The notes beneath the pieces are model-generated. The model was given only the letters and a program-made list of their open reading frames with translations, had not been told where the DNA came from and made no database searches. From Enterobacter sp. R4-368 (lineage in GTDB: Bacteria; Pseudomonadota; Gammaproteobacteria; Enterobacterales; Enterobacteriaceae): a stretch of DNA of 64,000 bases. Each line of letters starts with the position of its first letter. Position 1 is the stretch's first letter. The translations under genes were made by a program, and so were the position numbers. Shown one piece after another: positions 57,901 to 64,000 of this stretch. Location: the NCBI RefSeq assembly GCF_000410515.1, contig NC_021500.1, forward strand, positions 2,170,001 through 2,234,000. The letters run 5' to 3'.

Positions 57901-58515
57901 CGCACCCAGATAAGCCGCGTCACTGGCCACAAAATCGGCATAGGATAACGATGCGCTTTCAGATAAATGCTCCCCGCGAATTAGACGACTATAATTTTCG
58001 CTCAACTCTGCATTAAGCAGGCTCAGGCTCGTTCCATCGGCAATAATATGGTGACAGCACAGTTGCCAATACCAGCGGTTATTGCCGGCAAAGATTAATG
58101 CGCTGCGCCATAACCTTTCAGCCAAATTAAATGGCTGCGTAAAGTTTAAATTCACATACTGTTCAGCTTCATTTATTGGATTATCCGTTGTCGAAAAATC
58201 CTTAAATTCCATTAATGGCAAAGCGGAAGAGTCAAAATATTGTGCTGGCGACGTACCGGCAACCATACGCAGACGAAATGCATCATGCCGCTTAATGACG
58301 GAATCAAACGCTTTAACTATGATATCGGGAACGATATTGCCATCAATGATCATCACGCTCCCTATATTGTAATTTGTTAATTCAGGATTCAGCGTCTGAG
58401 CGAACCAAATCGCTTGCTGATCTGAACTCAATGGAAATGGCGACGCTGGAAACGCTGTACACTCTTCCGCCACCCATGCACTGTCTAAAAATCTATTATT
58501 GGGAGATATGTCCAT
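51973..58515 (-). CDS. NRPS, modules 1-2 with a starter-type condensation domain (C-A-T-E/C-A-T)
   Basis: About 2180 aa, first enzyme of the assembly line. C1 (about 10-450; HHIIADGTS) opens with FPLSSDQQAIWFAQTLNPEL and resembles starter C domains that attach an acyl group. A1 has the by-eye code D-F-W-N-I-G-M-V-H-K, the published threonine code. T1 (GGHSLMV, about 1030) is followed by a dual E/C domain (FHHLLQAQGD and FHHLVCDHIS), predicting D-(allo)-Thr. A2 code D-A-W-W-M-G-G-T-F-K is Val-like. T2 is at about 2105. The C-terminal helix (AIQHELDEMLPEALAKM) may dock to the next enzyme. I chose ATG 58515 (MDISPNNR); its Shine-Dalgarno is weak and an in-frame start at 58569 is possible. Confidence 0.92.
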   Translation of the reverse strand: MDISPNNRFLDSAWVAEECTAFPASPFPLSSDQQAIWFAQTLNPELTNYNIGSVMIIDGNIVPDIIVKAFDSVIKRHDAFRLRMVAGTSPAQYFDSSALPLMEFKDFSTTDNPINEAEQYVNLNFTQPFNLAERLWRSALIFAGNNRWYWQLCCHHIIADGTSLSLLNAELSENYSRLIRGEHLSESASLSYADFVASDAAYLGAKQCIKDQGFWLERYTALPPQLFQPLVTARTPASYLPEPVSWMLEESLFQRIEQAASLYGVSVLHFMYALFACYFKRVKNIDDVVFGIPLHNRKNARQKAAVGMYASVIPVRIRLTDKDSFSDVMQKAADELRICYKHQRLPITEINRRIKKQQHTDRANVFDMSLSYEPYDVNIHLEGAIIQTIKPHHRAQYPLAITINQYAITSNNKQSQSVCVEFNYSLDYFTPADIQVMQSRLAVLLEGALQNVDTPVSHLPVLSPHERQQLLQPAHAIESGASNLLVHEMFEAQVRHSPQAIAAVFEGSSLTYDALNRRANRLAHQLIRLGVHPNDRVAICLERGLDMVIGILGILKAGGAYVPLDPVYPGERLNYMLEDSAPAALITHSALAQTLNSATPAVLMDAPLPAVADEDDESNPVPLSLGLAAHHLAYVIYTSGSTGQPKGVMVEHRNITRLLTVCQPVFSFSSKDTWSLCHSFSFDFSVWELFGALCSGGRLIVVSTACARSPQTLYALLCREQVTVLNQTPSAFRQLIAAQDSTPHTLRCIIFGGEALEMRSLVPWINNALNRNTRLINMYGITEITVHATWYEIAPSDITSHGASLIGGPLSDLRIYILDSHRQLVPFGVTGELYIAGNGVARGYLNRPELTAERFLPDPFTPGQRMYRTGDLGRWLPDGNIEFLGRNDFQVKLRGFRIEPGEISACLTECDGVRDAVVMVREDTPGDKRLVAYLLAEPGHTPEPARLRQQLAQSLAEHMLPAAFVTLESFPLTPNGKLDRQALPAPDRTAVVTRGDEPPAGEVETALAAIWCELLGLSQVGRQDNFFELGGHSLMVVSLLERLRGQGMALDIRGAFSAPVLAEMAQRITLREAEAPVPPPRIPAHCRAITPGMLPLVSLTQAETDAVVETVDGGAANVQDIYPLSPLQEGILFHHLLQAQGDAYLLSSLLAFDSRVLLEAFLAALQQVIDRHDILRSAVCWQGVSRPVQVVWRQAVLPVTAFVPQTGQDIAGQLRAQASPHSQRMDISRAPLFSARTAYDPAQQRWLLALNFHHLVCDHISMALVCDEITQILDGNAAALAVPVPYRNFIARTLRVPQSEHEAWFRARLADTDTPTAPYDIADTRESGGVCGEARQTLDTALAGHIRAQARRLGVSPGVLFHTALARLLAQLCGRDDVVFGTVLMGRLQAGDSGESGPGMFINTLPLRVSLAGQGVQEAVLTTRDALAALCEHEQAPLALALRCSGVPQPLPLFSTLLNYRHSPARSNLVREGIRLLEAEERTSYPLAFSVDDTGEGFILTAQTVAGIDPQRQLGYLLTTLAALSAALAHEPQRPVLSLPVLPEGERNQVLVAFNATRAAVPAEGLVHRLFEAQVVRTPEAVAVVCDDITLSYAALNRRANRLAHRLMALGVRPDDRVAVCLPRSADVLVAILGILKAGGAYVPLDPAYPAGRLGYMLADASPVALVTQRALVQTLNTALPVVLTDAEPEDGVAEHNPEPQGLTAEHLAYVIYTSGSTGKPKGVMIEHRNVSQFILNNQATDISAQDCIAHCANIAFDASVWEIWSALLNGARLCIITPSTLQEPHQLRDVLLREKVSVMWLTVGLFNEYLEVLKPVFGQLRYLMTGGDVLDPVKISRLQQWAQQPERLINGYGPTETTTFVTTYTIDSAVSRNRSIPIGKPIANTQIYILDKHGQPVPLGICGELYIAGNSVARGYLNRPELTAERFLPDPFTPGQRMYRTGDLGRWLPDGNIEFLGRNDFQVKLRGFRIEPGEIEACLMACDGVRDAVVMAREELPGDKRLVAYLLAEPGHTPEPARLRQQLAQSLAEYMLPAAFVTLESFPLTPNGKLDRQALPAPDRTAAVTRGDDAPVGEVENTLAAIWCELLGLSQVGRHDNFFELGGHSLMAVQLISRIQSEFFIEVSISTLFLSPTLQDQAEAIFSAQLEAIAGDEIAAIQHELDEMLPEALAKMISEGHNE
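53328..55998. repeat. 2.7-kb near-identical direct repeat, copy in the upstream NRPS
   Basis: Partner of 46735-49405. A further, slightly less perfect repeat (about 52240-52840 against 45655-46260, offset about 6584 bp) covers the conserved C-terminal half of the A domains. The repeats are hot spots for recombination and for assembly error. Confidence 0.9.
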
Positions 58516-59321
58516 ATATTCCAACCTAATTAATGAAAGCCAAATCGTCGTAATTAATTGACAGCACACTTATTTCCGCAAAACAGGGCACCATCAAATA
58601 ATATTCCTGATGAATGTTTTATCCTTAAATGAACGGCTAATTATCCACTGTCCCCCTGGATGCTTTGTCGTCAACGCCGTGAACCGTATGAGGTAAAACT
58701 GAATGTGTCTTAACGACAATCCTATCAATTAGTGCAACCGTCCACTCTTAACACCAGATATAGCCATTTTAAAAAAGTACGTAATAATACCGGGGGAAAT
58801 CATTACGTAAGATTGACATCATATAAAATACACCATAAATCAGTCCCATCCGCTCACTCATGGCGTTATTCCCTTGAGATTAAACGATCTGTAGCGAGTA
58901 ATAACCCTTGCAGTTAATAATAAATACCTTTTGCGTCTTTATGGCAAGAAAATATATCACCTTGACAGCACCTCATTGATATATACAACACCATACGCTT
59001 GATAATAAAGATGTTATTATTTTTAATTTGACAAAAAACCGTTTCACATTTGCGTTTATCACTGCAACGAAAAATTCCGAGAAGAGTTTATTTTATTATT
59101 CCGCACAATTATTCATGTAATGGATAGATAAACCACAATATAAAAGAAAGCCTTGATGTTGATGAATGGTAATAGTGCGATTTCCTCAAGATGATTCTCC
59201 ACCATCGCATTCCTGTTAAGAAAGAAATAGGTGACGACGACACCACCTGCGGTACACTGATTGCGTTTGCTGACAACACGTTTACCGATGTACTTACTCG
59301 TTAACTTAATGATAGATAAAT
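58516..59321. promoter_or_regulatory. Long AT-rich divergent region between NRPS and PPTase genes
   Basis: About 800 bp with no convincing gene; a 61-codon open frame at 58732-58917 has no Shine-Dalgarno or protein-like composition. Two TTGACA hexamers (58962-58967 and 59028-59033) face the PPTase but lack well-spaced -10 partners. The length and AT content suggest a silenced or regulated divergent promoter region. No Fur-box-like sequence is evident to me. Confidence 0.4.
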
Positions 59322-60035
59322 ATGTTTACCCCACAACTACGTCATTCCTCTTCTGCTTTCGTGATGCAGTCAGAAACTGGGTGCATCACGCAATTCCCTG
59401 CAATAGCTTACTGTAAGGTCACATTCGACGCGGCCTCTTACCGGGATGCCCTTTTTAGCGAATATGGCATCCCTTTTCCTTCGGTGCTTGATAAAGCGGT
59501 AGTAAAACGGCGCGCGGAGTACCTTGCGGCTCGCTATGCCGCCGGACAATTATTACAAAACGCCGGCTGTGATGGCCATGTGGGTACGTCTTCTGGCCGG
59601 GAGCCCGTCTGGCCTGCGGGCTGGTGCGGCAGCCTTTCTCATACCAGTGGTCACGCTATTGCGATTATTGCGCCGCGTAACGCAGGATTAACGCCAGGCA
59701 TTGATATTGAAATGTTCGACGCAAAGACCATGAGGGAGACGGCGGAGATGTTCACCAGCCCTGAGGAGCGGCGATTACTTGCCGCCTGTGGCTTAGCGTA
59801 TGAAACGGCGTTGCTGATACTATTTTCCGCCAAAGAGAGTCTGTTTAAGGCGCTCTATCCTGAGGTGAAATGTTTTTTCGGTTTTGAAGCGGCGCGAATC
59901 TGTCGTATCGATACTTCGGTACATAGCATTACCCTTGAGCTAACGCAGCCGCTGACGCCTGAGCGCAGACAAGGATGCCAGTTTACTGGTCTGTATCTTA
60001 TCGCGGAAAATCATGTGATGACGCTGATCGCGTAA
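59322..60035 (+). CDS. 4'-phosphopantetheinyl transferase (EntD/Sfp type)
   Basis: 237 aa. It transfers phosphopantetheine from CoA to the Ser of carrier domains. Hallmarks: KRRAEYLAARYAA, GSLSHTSGHAIAI, the metal-binding GIDIEMFD, and FSAKESLFKALYP. It is divergent from the NRPS genes, which need such an enzyme for their four carrier domains. It is EntD-like, but no enterobactin genes are in the window, so it is probably dedicated to this pathway. The ATG at 59322 has a poor Shine-Dalgarno. Confidence 0.9.
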   Translation: MFTPQLRHSSSAFVMQSETGCITQFPAIAYCKVTFDAASYRDALFSEYGIPFPSVLDKAVVKRRAEYLAARYAAGQLLQNAGCDGHVGTSSGREPVWPAGWCGSLSHTSGHAIAIIAPRNAGLTPGIDIEMFDAKTMRETAEMFTSPEERRLLAACGLAYETALLILFSAKESLFKALYPEVKCFFGFEAARICRIDTSVHSITLELTQPLTPERRQGCQFTGLYLIAENHVMTLIA

Positions 60036-60060
60036 GGCAGTGGGCGGGTATCAAATCAGG

Positions 60061-60088
60061 AAAGGCAGCAGCGATTGCCGCTGCCTTT
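60061..60088. terminator. Bidirectional terminator between convergent PPTase and TpsA genes
   Basis: A 9-bp stem (AAAGGCAGC / GCTGCCTTT) with a 10-nt loop, followed by TTTTG on the plus strand; the minus strand has a shorter T-rich tail. It lies between the PPTase stop (60035) and the TpsA stop (60098). Confidence 0.85.
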
Positions 60089-60097
60089 TGTTGCGAC

Positions 60098-63000
60098 TTA
60101 CAGACCCACAATGGTGCCGGTATTGGTGAGCGTATTCGATTCGAGATCAAGGCCGTAAAAACCGCCCAGAACCGCGTCCTTACCGCTGTTGGTGACTTTA
60201 TTTGCGGTCACTTTCGCGGTGCCATAACTCAGCATATTGAGATAGTTATACACGTTACCGTCTGTTTTCACGGTTAATGCATAATCGCTGACAATATTGC
60301 CTCGGTTATTAATATCGTTTACCGCATTAATCCCAATGCTTTGCCCAAGCATATTACTGTTGCTGTTGTTGGTAACATGCCGTTGGGTAGTGAGGGTAAG
60401 GCTGGTTCCCGCCAGGATATCTTTGAAGTTCTCGATACCGTTCAGGGCATTAATCGCCAGCGCGTGATCAGCGGCGATGGTGTTGCGGTTATACAGCACA
60501 CCTTTCAGCACGCTGAAATTCACATCGCCTTTACCGCTGATCCAGCCATAGTTGGTAGTGCTGTTATCCACGCTCAGGTTCAGGTTCTTATCCGAAGCGA
60601 TAACGCCTGTCGCTGTTCCATCTTCCAGCTTACCGTTGCTGTAGTTTTGCAGCGAAGCGGCGCTGATATCGAGATTGCCTGCACTGTAGGTCATCGCATA
60701 GTTATTGTAGAAAGTACCGGCGACCTTAATCAGGGCATTGGCGCCACTCATCAGCATCGCTCGGGTATTATCAAACGTTCCTCTGGACAACAGACTCAAC
60801 GGACCATTTTCGGCAATCATGCTGCTGTTGTTGTTGTAGATGTTCTGCCCGGAAAGCGAAATTCCAGCTTTACCAACCATACCGCCCACATCACTCGCTA
60901 CGCCGAAATACTCACTGTTGCTACGGCCAAAGTTATTACCATCACGGTTTTCGATACTGCCGGCAGCATTGATGGTGAGTGACTTATTTGCCGCAATCAG
61001 CGCCGTGTTGTTATAGACACTTGATCGGGAATCAATGGAGATGTTTTCACCTGCGATTAACCCGTTGTTATTATCCACCGAGTTAGCAACCAGCTTGATA
61101 TCACCCACCAACGAGGTTACCGAACCCCGGTAGTTATCGAAATTGCCCGCCATGATAAGGTCAATATCTGTACCGCCAGCAATCTGTCCATAATCATTAC
61201 GTAACCAGTTCCCGCTAATTCCGACATCGCCAGCAGAGATAATCTTACCGCTATAGTTATCAACCGTTCCTTTTGCCGTCACATTTACATCACCCGTCAG
61301 GGAACGCAGCGTACCGCGGTTATTACCTACATTACTATTAGAGGTAATTGTCAGATCACCTCCTGCCTCAATAAGGGAATTATTGTTGGTGACGTTGTTT
61401 GCGGTAATAGAGATATCACCACCACCCAGCATATAGAGATAGTTATACACATTACCTTTGGTCACAACGCTAATATCGCCATCGCTAACAATATTACCGC
61501 GGTTATTAATATCGTTTACCGCGTTAATCGTTATCCCGTTACCGACCATATTGCTGTTGTTGTTATTTGTCACATGACGCTGCGAATCCAGCGTCAGGCT
61601 GCCACCTGCGGAGATATCTTTAACGTTCTCAATACCGTTCAGGGCACTGATCGCAAGTGACTTATCAGCGGCAATGGTATTGCGGTTATAAAACGCCCCT
61701 TTCACAACATTCAGCGCCACTGCGCCTTTACCACTGATCCAGCCGTAGTTAGTGAAATTGTTGTCCACATTCAGCGTAATATCTTTATCTGAGGTGATAA
61801 AACCTGTGGCGTTATTATCGATAAGCGTACCGTTGCTGTAGTTTTCCAGGGAAACGGTATCGAGTGTGAGGTTGCCTCCACTGTAAATCGTTGCGTAGTT
61901 ATTGTAGAAAGCCCCGCCAGTTTTAATGGCGGTATCAGCCCCGCTGACCATCAGCGCACGCGTGTTATCAATGTTCCCTTTCGCCTGCAGGCTCATTGCC
62001 CCATTTTCTGCAATGATGCGGCTGTTGTTGTTGTAAATATTCTGCCCGGAAATCTCAACGCCGCCTTTACCGATCAAGCCACCGATCTGTTGCGGCATGC
62101 CGAAATAGACGCCAAAGTCATTGCCAAAGCTATTACCATCGCGGTTATCAACATTCCCGCCCGCGTTGATGGTCAGTTTTTTATTGGCTAATACCAGCGA
62201 TCGGGTGGCGTTTACTCCGGCTTTCGCGTCGATGGCGATATTTTGCCCCAACATGAAACCGCCGTGAGTATCTACCGCGTTCGCACTCAGTGAGATATCA
62301 CCTTCTTCCGCACTCACAACGCCAACATAGTTGCTCAGGTTACCGTTGACCGAGACCTCCACACCTTTCTTGCCGCCGATGCCACCGTAGTCATTACGAT
62401 AGGAGTCGCCCTTCACAATCACTTTGCTATTGGAAAGAAGATTGCCGGAATCGTTATTGACCAGCCCCTTGCTGTTTAGCGAAACATCGCCATTTGATGC
62501 GATCTGACCACCGCTGTTATTGATGCTATTAGCATTGATCTCCACACTGGTATCGCCCGCGATGCCTAAGGAGTCGGAACTGACGGTATCCGCTGTTTTG
62601 GTGCTACTGTTGTTAACCGCGCCACCAGCAGCGATTTTGATATGGCCACCAGCAGAGCGGATTAAGCCTTTGTTGTTATCGATGTTGCCAAGGCTGGCAA
62701 TATCCATGTCGCCTGATGTTTCCAGAATACCGCTATTGTTGTTAATCGCTCCGGTATCCAGCCCCAGATAGCCACCATGTATCTGGCCGTTACTGTTATT
62801 TAACGTACCAGTTTTTAAGGTGACAATCCCCGCTTCAATGCCGACATTGTTCCCTTTACCGGCATTGGTAAAGGTATTGTTATTGGTATCGACAGCCAGC
62901 ATACCGCTGGCGGCAATTTTGCCGTTGGTGTTATCAAATGCGCCGCTATTAACGTAGATATCTGCCGTAGTGGAAATCGTACCTGAACGGGCATTAACAA

Positions 63001-63973
63001 TTGCGTTCTTATTGGTATCGAGATAAATAGCACCAGCAGAAGTAATAACGCCCGTAGTGTTATCCAACTTGCCGTTGGTATTAATCTTTGTTGAACCGAT
63101 CGATTGAATCTGCGCATCACTGTTCAGTAGCTGGCCATTGGCATCAATGCTGATGCCGCCAGTACCACCGGCAATAACCCCCTGATTACGCACACCGACA
63201 CCGCTTTCAGTACTGATAAGATTAATTTTGTTCGCGTACATGCCGCCAACTTGCGCAACGTCAACGCTATAGCTGTTACGTGAACCTGACGCAGTGACAG
63301 TGCCGGTCACCTGGCCGTCTGTATTAACGTAGTTATTACCCGCAACAATATTCAGTTCGTCAGCGGTAACTTTCCCGCTAAGCACTACATTGCGTGACAG
63401 AATTTCAGTTGGACTGGCGTTATCCAGTTTACTGATAGTAATGGTACCGCCGTTTACGGAATAACCCGCGAGTTTGTCGTTCTGAATATCTGGCGTACCG
63501 GTGGTCAGCGTGAGTTTATCGGTATTGATCGTACCGCCACCATTAACCGTAATGCCATTGGGGTTGGCGATAATCAACGCGGCTTTATCGCCCGCCACTT
63601 CCATCATGCCGTTGATTGTCGATGCATTTTTGGATGTGACTTCATTGAGAATAACTTTTGCCGACCCGGATGTCAGATTGCTGTTACCCTGGATGGTGCC
63701 GCCCAATACTGTGTTGGATGCTGAACCGCTGTTATTAAAAATAACACCGTTTTTATCGACATTCAGATTGTCCCAGACATTATGTGACAGGCCATTGCTG
63801 TTAGGCTTATTAATATCCACGACCGGCACGCCATTCGCATTATATAGCGTGCCATTTTTCATATTTAAACCAGCGGAATGCGCAGCAGCAGGTAATGCCA
63901 ATATCATTGCTACCGTCAACGGAGCCAACTGAGTTCTCACAAGGCGTTGAACTTTCTTTTCCGGATTAATCAC
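60098..63973 (-). CDS. Filamentous-haemagglutinin-type TpsA exoprotein
   Basis: 1291 aa. Long signal peptide (to about residue 34, LALPAAAHSAG), then the TPS haemagglutination-activity domain (NGVPVVDINKPNSNGLSHN; VAGDKAALIIANPNGITVNG), followed by beta-helix repeats rich in Asn and Gly. Residues from about 440 to the end contain a duplication of roughly 399 aa (DNA period about 1197 bp). There is no VENN motif and no C-terminal toxin; it ends plainly at NTGTIVGL. The GTG start at 63973 has GGGAAG upstream. The partner TpsB transporter is not in the window and may lie further right. It is likely an adhesin; contact-dependent toxin function is not supported. Confidence 0.9.
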   Translation of the reverse strand: MINPEKKVQRLVRTQLAPLTVAMILALPAAAHSAGLNMKNGTLYNANGVPVVDINKPNSNGLSHNVWDNLNVDKNGVIFNNSGSASNTVLGGTIQGNSNLTSGSAKVILNEVTSKNASTINGMMEVAGDKAALIIANPNGITVNGGGTINTDKLTLTTGTPDIQNDKLAGYSVNGGTITISKLDNASPTEILSRNVVLSGKVTADELNIVAGNNYVNTDGQVTGTVTASGSRNSYSVDVAQVGGMYANKINLISTESGVGVRNQGVIAGGTGGISIDANGQLLNSDAQIQSIGSTKINTNGKLDNTTGVITSAGAIYLDTNKNAIVNARSGTISTTADIYVNSGAFDNTNGKIAASGMLAVDTNNNTFTNAGKGNNVGIEAGIVTLKTGTLNNSNGQIHGGYLGLDTGAINNNSGILETSGDMDIASLGNIDNNKGLIRSAGGHIKIAAGGAVNNSSTKTADTVSSDSLGIAGDTSVEINANSINNSGGQIASNGDVSLNSKGLVNNDSGNLLSNSKVIVKGDSYRNDYGGIGGKKGVEVSVNGNLSNYVGVVSAEEGDISLSANAVDTHGGFMLGQNIAIDAKAGVNATRSLVLANKKLTINAGGNVDNRDGNSFGNDFGVYFGMPQQIGGLIGKGGVEISGQNIYNNNSRIIAENGAMSLQAKGNIDNTRALMVSGADTAIKTGGAFYNNYATIYSGGNLTLDTVSLENYSNGTLIDNNATGFITSDKDITLNVDNNFTNYGWISGKGAVALNVVKGAFYNRNTIAADKSLAISALNGIENVKDISAGGSLTLDSQRHVTNNNNSNMVGNGITINAVNDINNRGNIVSDGDISVVTKGNVYNYLYMLGGGDISITANNVTNNNSLIEAGGDLTITSNSNVGNNRGTLRSLTGDVNVTAKGTVDNYSGKIISAGDVGISGNWLRNDYGQIAGGTDIDLIMAGNFDNYRGSVTSLVGDIKLVANSVDNNNGLIAGENISIDSRSSVYNNTALIAANKSLTINAAGSIENRDGNNFGRSNSEYFGVASDVGGMVGKAGISLSGQNIYNNNSSMIAENGPLSLLSRGTFDNTRAMLMSGANALIKVAGTFYNNYAMTYSAGNLDISAASLQNYSNGKLEDGTATGVIASDKNLNLSVDNSTTNYGWISGKGDVNFSVLKGVLYNRNTIAADHALAINALNGIENFKDILAGTSLTLTTQRHVTNNSNSNMLGQSIGINAVNDINNRGNIVSDYALTVKTDGNVYNYLNMLSYGTAKVTANKVTNSGKDAVLGGFYGLDLESNTLTNTGTIVGL
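60160..62560. repeat. Internal duplication in the TpsA gene (period about 1.2 kb)
   Basis: Matching landmarks recur about 1197 bp apart, e.g. gatagttatacac at 60241 and 61438. At protein level the pair shares NAVNDINNRGNIVSD, GQNIYNNNS and NYGWISGKG. The two units have diverged to moderate identity, so this is an old duplication. Confidence 0.75.
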
Positions 63974-64000
63974 GCTTTTGCTTCCCTTTAATTAACTTTC

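Noticed and set aside
43859..58515. Siderophore synthetase (enterobactin-like)
   Set aside because: No aryl-acid activating genes, no Ser-type code, no receptor or Fur box in the window; module order and tandem TEs do not fit EntF.
58732..58917. 61-codon open frame in the NRPS-PPTase gap
   Set aside because: No Shine-Dalgarno, no protein-like composition, and it lies in AT-rich regulatory DNA.
60098..63973. CdiA contact-dependent inhibition toxin
   Set aside because: No VENN motif, no variable C-terminal toxin, no small immunity gene after the stop.

Overview
The window looks like the chromosome of an enterobacterium of the Enterobacter/Kosakonia/Klebsiella type. The left edge carries core genes at the familiar speC - yqgA - tRNA-Phe (pheV) locus with E. 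coli-like products. Everything to the right of the tRNA is accessory, consistent with pheV being a known integration hot spot. The genus is inferred from gene content and protein resemblance, not from a search.

Layout. 1-2702: the first codons of a leftward gene, then a divergent CitA/DpiB-type sensor kinase and its response regulator; an exact 15-bp motif occurs twice in the divergent promoter region. 2738-6170: speC (leftward), yqgA and tRNA-Phe(GAA) with promoter and terminator. 6453-6563: a 36-residue one-helix membrane protein. 6867-42788: a complete leftward type VI secretion (T6SS) locus, tssB-C-K-L-(ompA-like)-hcp-clpV-[LprI-like]-vgrG2-[peptidoglycan hydrolase effector]-[secreted protein]-PAAR-[membrane protein]-tssM-tssA-tssF-tssG-tssJ-vgrG1-[DUF4123]-[DUF3304 twice]-[Tle-like effector]-tssE-[TagA/VasL-like]. 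43065-43697: a helix-turn-helix protein between the T6SS and the next cluster. 43859-58515: two overlapping non-ribosomal peptide synthetase (NRPS) genes, four modules, ending in two thioesterases. 59322-60035: a divergent 4'-phosphopantetheinyl transferase. 60098-63973: a filamentous-haemagglutinin-type TpsA exoprotein.

How the parts work together. The T6SS has all thirteen Tss core components plus PAAR and two VgrG cargo modules. One module carries an M23-like plus T4-lysozyme-like effector, with a secreted partner downstream and a lysozyme-inhibitor-like (LprI) protein upstream. The other carries a DUF2235 lipase-like effector with two immunity-like genes from a tandem duplication; that effector looks damaged (C-terminal frameshift, non-canonical catalytic motifs). 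The NRPS assembly line reads C-A(Thr)-T-E/C-A-T | C-A-T-E/C-A-T-TE-TE, which predicts a small, probably N-acylated tetrapeptide (perhaps a depsipeptide) with two D residues. The nearby phosphopantetheinyl transferase is the natural activator of its carrier domains. T6SS, NRPS and TpsA side by side make this look like a competition and surface-interaction island.

Most worth a second look: the uncharacterised tetramodular NRPS with tandem thioesterases and a 2.7-kb internal repeat, the multidomain peptidoglycan hydrolase effector with two candidate periplasmic protectors, and the decaying, duplicated lipase/immunity module.
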